From Synchiropus splendidus (Eukaryota > Chordata > Actinopteri > Syngnathiformes > Callionymidae): a stretch of DNA of 64,000 bases. Where the stretch lies: the NCBI RefSeq assembly GCF_027744825.2, contig NC_071345.1:15873501-15937500 (forward strand), read 5' to 3'. Under the pieces are notes generated by a model. That model did no database searches. It was not told the DNA's origin and was given only the letters and a program-made list of their open reading frames with translations. This document shows positions 12,130-24,601 of this stretch, in pieces; position 1 is the stretch's first letter, and each line of letters opens with the position of its first letter. The translations under genes were made by a program, and so were the position numbers.

Positions 12130-13560
12130 ATAATGTTGGTATCATGTCTCCAGACGCTTCAAAGTGGATGTGAGTTGGGAGGTGTCCCCGGCTTGACGTG
12201 ACTTTACTCTTAGCCACCACCATTTGCTTCACCTCCATTTTTCTCGACCAGACTCTGAATTGGAGAATGAAGATTTCACCTCCATATAATTAAATTTTTT
12301 TTTGTAATATGCCGCTCCCCTGCTTTTAATGTTGATTCAGAAAAAGTATAGTATTAACTGGAGGTAGCTATTGCATCCAGGTGTCAGTTTTCCATTGTTC
12401 CCTCGTGTGAGCGCTGATAAATCACCACGCTGTGAAAGAAGTGAGCAGCTCCAAACCCATTTGAAGCCGCTATGATTCCCGTCACTCAAAGCGCGTGTTA
12501 GCGGATGACACTCTCCACTTCCACGCATCTACAGTGACTTCACGTTTTACACTCTGACTGTTTGCCAGTCGCAGCGGGACCTTGTGTACAGAAACTTAAA
12601 TTGATTTGATCCCTAACTCTGTTATCTCTGAATGTTTAGGGCTGGAGCAGTTATTTTATGATTTATTACTTCAAAGCCATAAAGTCTCTTGTTGACAGAG
12701 AAGCAAAAGAACTCACTGACTTGTTATCCTGCGGCGCCTATCTCTGCGGCCACCGCAGCGCTGCTCTTCCTTACGGGACTCAAATGGGCGTTTTGATTTT
12801 GTTGACAGAGGTTGTGGAAGGAAATAATGAAAAAGATAAAAACTCCAATTATGATTTTTTTTTTTTTTTTTTGCAGAGCTTCAGTGGGAAAGATGAAGTG
12901 TGATAAATGACATGTTGGGAAGTTGAAGATGTAGCGATTTCTTGAGTGTCGAATAACTTGACCTTTTTCCTCCGCAAAGTAATTGCTTGCTTCGCAGATA
13001 TACATTGATGCATAGAGTGATATAATGCGATGCATATCCCAAGACGTGTTCTTTATCCCTGTACTGAAATGTCTGTCTTTCTGCGGCATGTTGTTGTCGA
13101 GCTGCCAGTTGTCCTGCTGGAGTTTATTTCGGGGATTGTGTACATCATTTCTGCTGAGACCCCAACACCATTCCAGCGAAGCGGCATTGGACTAAAGCAG
13201 CCATTTGACCTTGGGTGGCTTATTTGCTCCGGTGAGACAGCCTAAATATTTACCTGTCATTGTTGATGATACTCCAGGCTTCAACGCCCCTAATGGTTTT
13301 GATGGAGAAGCAGGGCTTTGCAGCGGTGGTGTGATGGGATTGCAAAATTAAGAGCAGCGAATTGGGCTATATCTTTAGGACACTGTGGTCTTAATTCTGT
13401 GTCTTATAACACTGCTGCCTTAATCTGTAAAGGGCTGAAGCAAGATGGAGGAGTAGGGAGGGAATTGCAATGGAAAACAATGTGTCAACCCAGGCTAACC
13501 TTGACAAGGTCTGTGAAAGTGCAAGTGTGAGGATGCCTGACTGAGAACTGGACCCTTGAT
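12130..13560. promoter_or_regulatory. Candidate conserved non-coding block
   Basis: Mostly repeat-free sequence, except a T-run at 12856-12872. Visible motifs include CCATATAATTAAAT, CGTGTTAGCGGATGACA and CCATTTGACCTTGG (a TGACCT nuclear-receptor half-site). Short frames on both strands overlap and lack domains. The regulatory role is inferred, with low confidence. Confidence 0.25.
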
Positions 13561-15479
13561 GTTATGTTAATGTTAAGCTTAATGTCAGTGCAACCTGGAT
13601 TCCTAAGCAGTGAGTTTAAACGCCGGAAAAAATGTGATGTGTAACAAAATATGCAGAAATGTTGAGTCGATGTTTGCTGAACTTTTTTTTTTTTATCATA
13701 CTGAATGGAATTTATTTATATCCTCGGTCAAGAAAAAGCAGGGTGCATATTTACATTTTTGTATGAAAAGAACATTTTGATTATATCTATCTATCACTGT
13801 GGATTTATTGTTGAGTTCAGAAAATGAAAACAGAACGGAATCAACTGTAAAAACACTGAAGAGGCAGCCTTGTATTGTATTACAATGCATTTAAATTAAA
13901 TTCATTTTCTCCCTCATGTCAGTGAGTTTCACGCACATTAAAGCAAACTACATTAAAAAAACAAACAAAACAAAACGCAGTTTAAAAGGCCCGGTTGACC
14001 ATGGAAGCCATTGCAAAGGGACTTCCACCTGTGAGCCCTTGGATCCATCCGACACTCAGTCAGGTCGGGATGGGAAAGAAAAACACATGGATGGTTGTGT
14101 GGCGGTGCTCTCTCGTGATAAAACATAGATACACTGAAAACAAATATCATTTTATATTTTAATCACATTATGCATTTCTTACGGTAAAGTATGTCCGGTT
14201 CATTTTTGGATGAAGATATTAACAGGTTTGCAATATTCATGTTGCAACTGTGCGGGAAAGAATCTAAATAATAATGACATTATTTTTATTTATTGGAGTT
14301 ATTCGATCAGTCGATTTTTTTTTCCCAACCTTCAACATTTATTTAAAATGTGTACCGTGATAATATTCTAGTTACAAACAACAAAGATTTGCTGTATATT
14401 CTGATGACAAGTCGCGTTTTTTTTTCAAAGCTACTGCGACTTGAATAATTAAAATACATAATTTCAGATGTTCTTAAAAGTTGTCATACACTGACTAACA
14501 TGACTGATGAGTAAACGTTTCCCCGATAATCTTGATTCCGTCACTCCGCCGATCCTTGTGTTATTACACGAGATTAAGAGTAATAACTGGAAAAACACTG
14601 AATGCGTCCCAGAAATGGTCACAATTATGGTGGTGTTTGGCGTCTTCATAAGGAAAACAAGCCAGGTAGAAACATCATAATATGAAAATGACGAGAACAC
14701 TATGGCTCGCGAAACTAAACCTAGCGTGTACAACCCAGATGCCCGAAGAGGCGGACCGGGTGAGAGCGGCTGCGGATGGTTGATATTTACTTACCGCTCT
14801 TGAGTATAAGCTAGTATTTTTACTGTCATTGCTTCTAGATTAGCGATGTTCCGTTTCACGTGAAGTCAGGAGCGATGAATACAAATGACTTTGCTGGAGG
14901 ACTATTGTCGTGTTAGCGCTTCATGCTACGTATTTTATAAATATGTTTTTCCGGCTCGGATCTGGTGTGGTGGCAAGCACTCCTGATTCCTACGGATCTG
15001 TCGATTTGTAGCCGAATCAGACTGCTACCTGGGAAAAAAACTCTGATTTGGTTATATGCCATGTTATTTTATTAATAAAAGGCAAGAAGGTTTTCATACT
15101 ATTATAAAGTGAAACCGTATACAATTTATGAGCGTAATGACATGAAGAATGTTTCAGTTCTCAGGTATTACATGTGATATTGAGGGATGCAGTATTTCAG
15201 TTAATGCTTCTGTAAAAATGACGATATTGAAGAAAAATGTATGAGTGGCATTGCTCCTTTTAGTCCTATTAAAAAGGAATTGATTTGTGATCAGTAATAA
15301 ACTGGTTTCCTGGGGGATAAAAAAATGTTCTCCTCCTGGTCCTGCTGCACTCGGTGTAGTCTTTAAGTCTCATAGCCACGCACCCCGGGATTTCTGATCC
15401 TCATTTCAGATACCAGTCCTCAATCTCTTATCATTTACAGCTGTCCGCCGGTAAACAACAAAAACAAAACAAAAAATAA
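13561..15479. other. No gene seen; AT-rich spacer
   Basis: Long AT-rich stretch with T-runs near 13684-13694, 14317-14324 and 14417-14426. The segment 14700-15040 is more GC-rich (CCCGAAGAGGCGGACCGGGT, then CGGCTCGGATCTGGTGTGG) and may be transposon debris, but I could not place it in a family. Confidence 0.4.
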
Positions 15480-16560
15480 TGATTGAAACAGACGGAAAGT
15501 TAAAGTGACTGAGTCTTGTTGCCGCCTCTGAGGTTGTGGCTCCTCTCGATACCGTCCGTCGTCCTCCGCATGACGATAGCCATCAAAATCATAACTGTTT
15601 ACACTCCCTTATCCCCACGACACAAGTTTTTCAATTCCAAGATTGATGTGTTTCAGAGTCCATTAATCTTTTTCCACAAAGCTGCAGGAGAGCGTGCGGC
15701 TGTTTTTTCATTACACTTGTGATTGCTCTTCAAGCTAAAGCCGGCATGAAAGCAGTCAGACAGAAAGGTGACAACTTAACTGCCCTTCGCAACTTTCGAC
15801 ATCATGGTATGCAGAGCTGCTCAGCGTGGCCCCCCCCCGAACTGGTCAGGACAAACAATACGCGAGTTGAGCTACGCATTTTTAACCCTCCCTAATTGGA
15901 CAAGTCATTTCATTATGATAAATATTAGCTATCTGTAATAGGGAGAGCTAATTCCTTTGACTAGACTAAAGATTCCCGCCTTGAAATAAGCGCGCTAATC
16001 TCATTAGAAAGCTAGCGGAGCCGAACGACGACACTTTCTCACACTTAGCATTGGAGGGCCGCGGCTTTGTGGAGCAGATGTGCTGTGAAATTAATTTCCT
16101 CTGGTGTAAGCAGACGCTCCCCGCACAGCCTCTGTTATGAAATTTCCATTTCACAGATGATAACCTATTATCACTTTATTCAACGGAAACGTGCTAATGG
16201 CCGGGAGGAAGATTGAATTATTCATATTTGCTCATTTCTATTCGGCGCCGCGGCCCTGCTCTTTTCATGCACAGAGAGAGGGCTAATGTAAACATGACCA
16301 GAATCCTTGTAAATTGGCTTGTAGAGGAGGCTGTTAGCATAGCGCCTGGGGACTGATGCTAGACGGGATAACAGCTGATATCTGTAAAGTACAGACTGTG
16401 TGTGTGTGTGGGTACGAAAAAGGGCAGCGTGTGTGCGAGACGCAGAGTGAATGTTTGAATGAGCGAGGAAAAAAGTGTGAGGGATGCTAGCAGCTACTAA
16501 CAGGCGCTAATTACCAGTTAGCGATGCAAAATGTGCCAGGTCATCTGCGTACACCTCACG
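15480..16560. promoter_or_regulatory. Candidate enhancer with GCTAAT/ATTAGC cluster
   Basis: From about 15924 to 16525 the pentamer GCTAA or its complement TTAGC occurs at least nine times (about 15925, 15948, 15994, 16045, 16193, 16282, 16335, 16506, 16518), against roughly one expected by chance. A perfect 12-bp palindrome GAAATTAATTTC lies at 16087-16098, and GAATTATTCATATTTGCTCAT at 16214-16234. Many copies extend to GCTAAT, containing the TAAT/ATTA core bound by many homeodomain proteins. Homotypic clusters in repeat-poor DNA are typical of developmental enhancers. The alternative is a degraded short repeat. No gene was seen here; a short TG tract sits at 16397-16410. Confidence 0.4.
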
Positions 16561-16646
16561 AGTCTGACTAAATGTCTTGTGATTCCAGTCCGAAAAGTCG
16601 CAATTAAAAATGGACTAGTTTCTGGTTTCTATTTGAACCAGCTTGT

Positions 16647-16731
16647 TGGGGGTCACAGCTACAACCAGAAGAGCACTCAGTGAGCGCAAACCTGCGCTAA
16701 GCAGCTTCAAGTTGACCCTCAACACAATCTT
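16647..16731 (+). repeat. 85-bp inverted repeat, left arm
   Basis: This arm, running from TGGGGGTCACAGCTACAACC to CCTCAACACAATCTT, is the reverse complement of 17576-17660 with about five mismatches in 85 bases. The match stops abruptly at both ends. It may be a terminal repeat of a MITE into which other elements inserted, or two copies of one short repeat in opposite orientation. Confidence 0.85.
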
Positions 16732-16792
16732 CCAACGACAAAGCATCCACAAAAATAAATAAATAAAAAGTAAATACGGATCTACAGGGTAG

Positions 16793-16990
16793 TGATGGGG
16801 AGGTGAGCTATCGTGAAACAGTATCGCATTGGTTGATGAAACACTGTCCGAATTTTCTAGCCCCCAGATGGGGCTCTTGTTTGATAAATGATGTGAGGTT
16901 TCAATGAATCAGTTGTTCAAGTCCTAACATTCTACAGCAGACAGTGACACCTGGTGGCCTCAGAAAATCACTACACTGTTTCGTGAAACC
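16793..16990. repeat. Palindromic MITE P, near-complete copy
   Basis: Left arm: GTGAAACAGTATCGCATTGG, then TTGATGAAACACTGTCC and an AGATGGGGCTCT stretch. Right arm: CACCTGGTGGCCTCAGAAAA, then ACTGTTTCGTGAAAC. The arms are inverted copies around a core of GATGTGAGGTTTCAATGAAT and GTCCTAACATTCTACAGCAG. The same layout occurs at 36448-36646. No coding capacity. It lies between the 85-bp inverted repeats. Confidence 0.7.
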
Positions 16991-17489
16991 CTTTTTTAAA
17001 TTGTTATTTTGAAAGTAGACACACAAAACAATGGCATCAAAAACATCACCTCCTTGGCAGAGTTAGTAACAACTGTTACTGTCAAGTTTGAAAAAAAAAA
17101 AACAGTTCTGTACCATTTCAGTAGCAACCTGGAAGCTAGATGTGCTTGACAAAGAGGCGCCGCAGCTCTACAAATCTCCTGATGCTCGGAAGTTCTTGTC
17201 AGGAATTGTTCAGCGATCATCTGGTCCTTGTTATTGGTTTTGACTACACTTCATGATGGGTTTGTGTGTAGAGTTCGTAAAACTCCTGTTTCCTCCCACA
17301 GCCATGATCATGTAAAGCATATCAAAACCAAAGGCCAGTGGCCAAAGATGGCCGTCCTAGTCATTCTATCATGCCCATGGATTAAGCAGTTCAAAATTCA
17401 AGTGACGGCATGGCAACACAGAGGCAGTGACCAATAAAGCCGCCAGCGTTTAAGCTAAGCAGAAGACATTTTCATCATGGTGATTCACT

Positions 17490-17549
17490 GGTGAGGCTTC
17501 ATGAAACAGTGTCCTCATTTTTAGAGCCCACTAGATGGCACTCTCAGCG
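17490..17549. repeat. Palindromic MITE P, left arm only
   Basis: Contains GGCTTCATGAAACAGTGTCC and CCACTAGATGGCACTCTCAG, matching the left arm of element P at 36448. The right arm is absent. It lies just inside the right 85-bp inverted repeat. Confidence 0.65.
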
Positions 17550-17575
17550 CTATAATATTTGTATATAATAAAAAA

Positions 17576-17660
17576 AAGATTGTGTTGAGGGTCAACTTGA
17601 AGCTGCTTGGCAGAGGTTTGCGCTCACTGAGTGCTCTTCTGGTTGTAGCCGTTACCCCCA
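17576..17660 (-). repeat. 85-bp inverted repeat, right arm
   Basis: Reverse complement of 16647-16731 at about 94 percent identity. Together the arms bracket about 1,015 bp. An AT-rich palindromic tract follows directly at 17661-17711. Confidence 0.85.
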
Positions 17661-17711
17661 TATAACTATATATATAGTTTTATATATATTTATATATATA
17701 TATATAAAACT
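17661..17711. repeat. AT-rich palindromic tract
   Basis: A TA-rich run within which AGTTTTATATATAT (17676-17689) pairs with ATATATATAAAACT (17698-17711). It can fold into a hairpin and is probably an AT microsatellite with a palindromic border. Confidence 0.75.
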
Positions 17712-19223
17712 ACAATAAAAGTCACAGCACGTAACACAAAGCCTTTTGGTTAGTTTGAATACTATTTTGTTTTCTTCCTTTAGTTTGTTGGTCTAAAGTG
17801 CTTCAATATGGTGGGACAGGAAGACAGTCATTCACAAATAATGATCCGTTCTGTTCCCGTGACGTAGCCACTGTTCATTCACTAAACAGTCCTGGCCCCC
17901 AAAGGACACCAGCATGTACATTTAGGCATGTTCACATAAACATTATATATTTTATCTGCCGATCCATTTCCTCTTCTTTCAAGACATATGGATGTTATTT
18001 ACTGCTTTCCAGCCAGAGGAAGTGGTGAGTATTATTTCTGCCACAGCGGATGTCACTGTTCCTGTCCTGTCTCCAGTGTAAAAAAGGGCTCACATTGGCC
18101 TTGCTATGTTGCTAAAAGCAGCTCTCTGAACAGTCACTCTGAACCAGTCTTTTTAGACGATAATTCGTCAAAATAAAACCAGACGGAGACACATTATATT
18201 TATATAAACCCTCCATTCAATCTGAGGCTGGATGGGAAGATATCATTCCTAGGGATGGATTCCCATGGAATTGTAGCAGGGACTTGAAACAGCTTCTGCT
18301 TGACAGTATTCCTGCAGCGTCATAAGTATTGACCGACTAATCTATGATCAATTACAGGCTCATGAATACAAATGAATTCATATTAACAGAGCTTATAAAA
18401 AAGTGAACGTATTCAAATAAACTCCAGTTCCACAAACAAAACTCCTATTTGCCTTGGAGGTAGAAAAAGTTTGCAGTGGCGTGTTCAGGAGATACATTTA
18501 GGAGAAATGGTTTCTCAAATTCTCTGTTGTACTTGTGTCCACAAGTTAATACTCGTGCCAGAGGTGACAGATACTGTTTATACTGTTAATTGATCAACAG
18601 TCTAGCTCCACTAAATTCCTATGTAAATATTTACCATGTATTAAATGTATTAAAATACCTTGAGGCAAATTGAGATGAAGATGCATTTTAAAAAGAATAA
18701 TAACAATACAAAAACAAACAAACAAAAGAAAACAGTGACATATCTGACACACAATATATAATAAATATATTATTCTGGACCGTGATCTCTGTTGTGTAAA
18801 ACCACAATAGTCCTGAGATATTTGTTTAAGCCTCCAATTAATAATGAATAATAAAATAATATCACAGCAGTCTGTCAAGTCAAATTTCTAAATAAAAAAT
18901 GAGGAAATTGGCATCTCAATGGATTCCAATACTACTTCCAATACTACCACAAAGCAGGAATGATTTAAAGGGAAATAAACACATAAATTAATAAAATAAA
19001 AATAAAAAAATCTTCAGGATATTTATCTCACTAAATCGCTAGTGTTAAAGGCTCACATCCTGATGTGTTGGAACTCCTGGAGACAAATCTCTTCACTGGC
19101 CAAACGTTCAGTGAACACTAGGTGGCACTATAGTCTGCTGTAATTGGATATGGACACTGTGTTGTCCGTTTTAACAGCTGACCTTCCGTGGCTTACGTGA
19201 AGTTACATGACCAATGCCTCACA
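17712..19223. other. No gene seen; AT-rich
   Basis: Unremarkable AT-rich DNA. CACTAGGTGGCACTATAG near 19117 weakly resembles an arm of element P but is too short to call. The minus-strand frame 18594-18878 has no domain. Confidence 0.45.
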
Positions 19224-19304
19224 TATAATATAATATAATATAATATAATATAATATAATATAATATAATATAATATAATATAATATAATATAATATAATA
19301 TAAT
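19224..19304. repeat. (ATAAT)n pentanucleotide microsatellite
   Basis: About sixteen uninterrupted ATAAT units. The purity suggests recent expansion and probable length polymorphism. Confidence 0.97.
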
Positions 19305-19735
19305 TCAGTTAGTAGACCCATGAAACCCAAAATATTTTGGTCAAAACACAAATTCTAGACAATAAATGTTGACTTTATTTACAAAACTGCAGCCAGGAAT
19401 GAGTCATATCTTCCCTTTCCACCCAGCACTTTGTTCAGGCCAGCCAGCGTCACGGGAGGTGCTGCCTCTGCTGAAGTTAATGACATTATTTTATAATAAA
19501 TTGAAGACGCACATGAAGAAAAAAAAAAACTACTCCTCTAATAAAGAGACTCTTTGACCGTTCGGAGGACTTCTCAGTTGAAGAGGTGCCTGAAACCAAT
19601 CCATAGCAATCCGAATCCTTATCAATATCAATTTACTCATATCAATAAAGATCAAGCTCCCTCTGGATCAGCTCTCACTGGCATCTGTCTGACATTGCAG
19701 GTTCGTCACTAGGCCCAGACTCCCTCCTCCTCTCT

Positions 19736-19738
<3 letters not shown>

Positions 19739-19773
<35 letters not shown>

Positions 19774-19793
19774 AGCAGCAGCAGCAGCAGCAG
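19739..19793. repeat. (CA)n followed by (GCA)n microsatellite
   Basis: About sixteen CA units are followed, after a short CTGA spacer, by about six GCA units. It is not in a recognisable coding frame. Confidence 0.95.
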
Positions 19794-20059
19794 CCCTTGA
19801 CTTTGGCGTCAATAAGACTGACCGTCTTTGTGAGACTATCGACAGTTATCAAAAAATGCCCTTGATGTAATTTCATGCCTGTCGACACTCAGCGGCCATA
19901 TGCTTAGGATTATGGGGTGTCAGTGTGTTGCGTAAGTGTGAGGCACCGCAGTGGCCTGCGCTGCTATACAGCAACGTTGGATGGCTCTCATGGCCGATAA
20001 GAGAGCCATAATGGCTAAGTACACCGCAGCATCCACTGGGGGCGACCATCAACGCCAGT

Positions 20060-20480
20060 GCCGAGGGAACCCCCCACCCCCCCCACACACACGCACCCTT
20101 CCTCCCACGTGTGACACTCTCATTTAAGCGTCCACGTCGCCGGAGCATATGTCCAATCTGTGTTGCAGCCTTTAATGTCGCGCGTGTCTCGTTTACATTT
20201 TCAGAGTAACTCACAAGTGCACCGAGAAGCAGAGGTGAGACAGCGGGGGCTCCGGAGAGGCCGCTTAAATGCTGCCAGCATTTATTGCTTTCAAAGTGCC
20301 ATTGAGCAACGCAACGTAACAACAAGTCCCACCGCAGCCGCCTGCCATGAACCGACCCCAAAATACCGATCCTGTCATTATTCAAATGTAAATGCCGAGC
20401 TTTATATAGGAATTAAATCCACTATTTCTGGTGACACATCGGACCTGACTTGGGGTTTCAGGCTTGACCCCTTAACAGCC
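20060..20480. promoter_or_regulatory. Candidate conserved non-coding block
   Basis: GC-balanced stretch with AAATGCTG-C-CAGCATTT (20267-20283), a near-perfect short palindrome, and TTATTCAAATGTAAATGCC. The 170-codon minus-strand frame 19873-20385 and the plus-strand frame 20160-20561 overlap and have no domain. Regulatory status is inferred from composition. Confidence 0.3.
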
Positions 20481-20949
20481 CCTCACTCAGCCCAAGTAAG
20501 TCTTTTCATTTCTCTGATTTTCCTTCTTATATTTTACCAAAAAATAAAAAATAAAAAATAAAAAATGTGGCAAACCTCATCTGAACATCTTGGTGATTAT
20601 TTGTTATTATTTCATTTAAGTTTAGAACACTATGAAGCCACTTATTGTCTGTTCTTGAGTAATTATCATATAATGTATTATAACTACTGTCTAAATATGT
20701 TCTCTTGATTCTAATGATTGAAATGAAGCCTCTCAGTATCACATTTTTTTCCTCATTACTGTCTTTTTTAGCTTTAAATATTCACCATAAACATGAAGAT
20801 TGTGTCTAAACATCTGCATCTTCCCGTCCCCTCCCTCTCCAGTCTGTTTTGCTTTTCTGCTGCCGACGGCACTGCAAGCACTTTTGCTGTTTTGTAAGCA
20901 TGTGCACATCCTGATCTCTCATAATATTAGTTAAAATCAATGTGCTGCT
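20481..20949. other. No gene seen; AT-rich spacer
   Basis: Contains a small AAAAAT-type repeat at 20540-20566 and otherwise AT-rich DNA. Confidence 0.5.
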
Positions 20950-21760
20950 TTTTTAATTATTGCTCATGGTACAAAGCGGGGAAGGCTCATTTAAGAGGGG
21001 ATCAATATGGGAGAGCGATTGGTGGATGCTGGAGCTGTACATCAGACGGCTTGATGTGAAAATCATTGGGGCCTGCGCCGGCTGCTGCTCGTGCTGATCA
21101 TCCTGGTTAGCCCCCCAGCTGGCTGCAGGGCCCCGGTAATGGGTGAACCCTCCGTGAACCAGCATTCTGAGCCCTCCCAAACACCCCGCACAGTTTCACG
21201 CCGCCCCAAATAACACATCATAAACTCTATTACAAATAGAATCAAAAAAGTGAGGTGAAGATTTCAGGTGCTCTCACCTCTCCTCGTCTCCACATCGATT
21301 ATGTGTGCCTGGGATTCTTCTCTTTTTATTTGGTGTTGTTCCCTCACGCTCCCATCCCCAGACACACCCGTGCATTGTTCCTCCACGTGCACGTCTATTA
21401 TCTCCGCTATCTGTCCCCTGACCACGAGCGGGCCTGACTCCAGGCTGCGGCTATTCCGCTCTCTCGCCTTTAAAGAGGTTAATAACTTGGGCCCGCGGAC
21501 GTTATTTAAGGGTGGCCAGAGGAAATGTAATGCTCCCTTGTTTCTCTTGCTTTAGGTCCACCTTTGACCCGGGGACCATCCTTCCCTCCCCGGCACGCCT
21601 GACAAACACAAACCCCTGTATCCCTCACATGCTTTCCACTTTAAATCCTCCTCAGTTTGGCCTCCAAAGTAATACAAACGACACACGCAAAGCGTTATTT
21701 GTCACGATTTTCGGGCCGCCACGGAAGCCCTGCAAGGGTTAAAAGCCCAAATAATTGTTC
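20950..21760. promoter_or_regulatory. Candidate conserved non-coding block
   Basis: Repeat-free and GC-balanced. Visible elements include CGCCGGCTGCTGCTCGTGCT, CAGCTGGCTGCAGGG (E-box CAGCTG), AAATAACACATCATAAACTC and GGGCCCGCGGACGTTATTT. Overlapping frames on both strands lack domains. The role as a regulatory block is an inference. Confidence 0.3.
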
Positions 21761-24426
21761 TTTATCAACAAGTCACTAAGCATTTATGGTGTAATTCGTA
21801 TGTCAGCGTGGAGCGGATGATTTACAACGGCTCTTTAGCAACCGATGAGACACCAGTTTGAGGGCATCAATCCCTATAAGCACCAAACTAGTGTACAGTC
21901 AGCATATGGAGACGTAAGGAAACACATTCGATTTGCTAAATGTACACAAAAGTTGGATGCTGAAGAACACGCTGGACATTTCCCTTCTATTTTTTGCCAT
22001 TATCTATCACGATGATACATATATTATGTTTCAGCTGAGAGCAGAAAGAAGGAATGTTATTCCTTTTAAACACCATCTCCGTTGTTTTCCTACACATTTT
22101 CCTTCAGTCTCCACTGTTAAACTCTGTTCTTCACCCACACCAGAGTCAGGTTCTATTGAGGTTTCTTCTCCAGGAGGTGGTTTAAACTTGCTAAAATTGT
22201 GATGTCACCTGAGGGTGTATTGGAGCTGCGCAACATCTGGTCACTACAATAATATTAATTTGTTCATTTGAAAAAATGGTGTTGGTGTATGCCTATTTAT
22301 GATCACTATTTGCCAAATATGTAGTAGTAGAAGTAGTAGTAGTGTAGAAGTAGCTGAAATGTTTTCTTTGGTCACGTAACTTCAAGGTGCAGGAGGAGCA
22401 TACAAGCCACAATTGATAGTGAAATGGTGGTGAATGGCTCATGTGTGCTATGAAAAGAGACCATTCAATACATGTGCTTACACGTATCATGTATAAACCA
22501 CATAAACTACACTTGATATATGATCAGACCCTTTTCTTACTTTTTCCTTGATAACATTGAAACTTTCCACAAAGGGATTTCAGAGCTTTGCTGAATTTGG
22601 GGAGACATAATCGTATTGAGCTGCCACAGAAGAAGCGCAAAAACAGTGCTATTTGGTGGTACATGGGTTGTGAAAATAAGAGACAATATACAATAAAACA
22701 AGCAAATAATAAACACATATCATCTACATTTCACTCCAGAACAAGTACAATTGAACAGGGCAGGATTCTGCAGTGCTGCCTCCCTGGACTTCCCAGAATT
22801 TTTGGTCAGTACAAGCACTACAGTGCAGAGAATGAAGAAATCTGTTGATAGAATGATAGATATTTTTTGTACATCTTTTAGTACTGTCAATCAAAAGAGC
22901 GCAAAAAAGGGCACAATTGTATGAAGCAGGAAAGTGAACTTAAGATCATCATCCATGGTCCGGCACGCCTGCATTGGTGATGCGCGACTTTCATTGGCTG
23001 TAAACATCTATGCACAGTATGTATACAAGAGGTCACTTAGGATCACGTTTAATCCATATTCCCTTATATTAAAGCAGATTAACAATAGAAAATAATGTAG
23101 GGCTGTGAGGCACAATACACTTCTGGATTTTATTTCAAATGAAAATTTGGGTTACTTTTCATATTCAAGTGACAGTGACTGCTATCCAACTATAGTCACC
23201 TTTGACGTTAATAATAACGCAGAGATGACACTCATGGGCCCTCAAGTTGCAGTTTCTTGGCAACCTTGAAATCCGGTAAAGCGTGGTAATGGAGCAGCAA
23301 TAGAATTCTCATTCTGTGACAACGATTGTCCTGTTTTGTCATGACACAAAGCAGAGCATGGAAATGGGACAAGAGGCCGTATGTCAATAATATCATGATT
23401 GAAACAGTTTATGGGTGTTGAACCACTGAACACAGACAGAGATCGTCCTGGTTACTGAAAAACATCCCGCTTATCTTCCCTAAGATGATTATTATCTTAA
23501 TTAGCTTCACATCTGCTGTTTGAAAGGAAAGTGTCTCTGTAGTGCTGTCGCTCAACAAGAGCTTGTTACGACACGACCAGAGCCTGTTAGAAAGCAGCAG
23601 GACTCAGAGGGACGGAAATAACCGCCATGAAAAACCTGGCTCTGCTCTTAGTTCCCAACGTTAAAGAGTGGAAGTTTAAAAATCCATTGTTCACTTCTAG
23701 GAAGAGCTCAGCTTCTACGCAGCAGCGACTGTACTAGTTATCTGAAAACATATTCTCGTTTTGAAAAAGTATCTTTATAGTTTACAATTCTCCAAGAACA
23801 AATTCTCCTTGCTTTATCCTCCAGTTTCCGTTTCTCGATTACATTTGATTTAATGTCCTTTCTTTGTCCCACAGTGGGGAAATTCTAGAAACCAAACAAA
23901 GCAGGGATTGGAAACAAACTCATCTGAAGGAGACAAACTATTTTGCACCGAAAGATTCTCTGTAATTGACCATCATCAGCCACCGTAGGTTTTTGACAGA
24001 GAGCTGACCTACAGTATACTTGGTACTGCCACCACCCTGACCTCCAGATGCTGTCGTGGAACTGAACTTTTACCAAAAGGCACCACCGAAGGGGCTGTTT
24101 TAACAACACCCAAGTTTGCTCTGCTGCTTGTCAGAGTCTTCATATGAGGAGCAGTGTACAGGAAAACCACTGGGACAGTGCAGATGTCTCCCATTTTATG
24201 TCTTTATCAGGACACTGTTTCCAACTAAATGAACAAAACATCCTCCACAAGAAAAGACTGGAAGTGATGGCATTGCATGTTGCATTTTAGGAAGTCTGAA
24301 TGTCTGGTTTCAGCCTGGTTTAGCTGGAACAGATCACATGACCAGATATTTGAAAATGAATGGCAAAATTTTATATTTGCAAAAGTAAACAAAACTGGAG
24401 AACAATGTCAAAATCTAATCAGTTGC
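21761..24426. other. No gene seen
   Basis: AT-rich and mixed DNA with a GTAGTAGTAGAAGTAGTAG tract at 22321-22340. The segment 23480-23640 (TTATTATCTTAATTAGCTTC, then GAGCCTGTTAGAAAGC) is somewhat more complex and could hold a small regulatory element. No frame has a domain. Confidence 0.45.
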
Positions 24427-24520
24427 AAGCAGGGATGTACCGAGATGAAAATTCTTGGACTGGAAACTGAAACTGAAGCCTCAAACCAAAACCAAAACAG
24501 AATAAGAAGAATTATGCCAA
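24427..24520 (+). mobile_element. hAT-like transposon end (fragment)
   Basis: CAGGGATGTACCGAGATGAA followed by AATTCTTGGACTGGAAACTG and repeated AAACCAAAACC resembles the terminal part of fish hAT-type elements that begin CAGGGATGTACCGA. The matching opposite end was not found; the 0.7-kb MITE at 24602 lies just downstream. Assignment is by recall. Confidence 0.4.
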
Positions 24521-24601
24521 TTGTTTGTGCAACTGCATTTATGCCTGTCTGTTTGCTTATCTCACTAAAGCCATTGCAACCACATTAGCAGTATTTAAGT
24601 A

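Noticed and set aside
19739..19793. Polyglutamine or polyalanine coding repeat from GCA units
   Set aside because: Only six units, next to a CA microsatellite, and no coding frame with a domain spans it.
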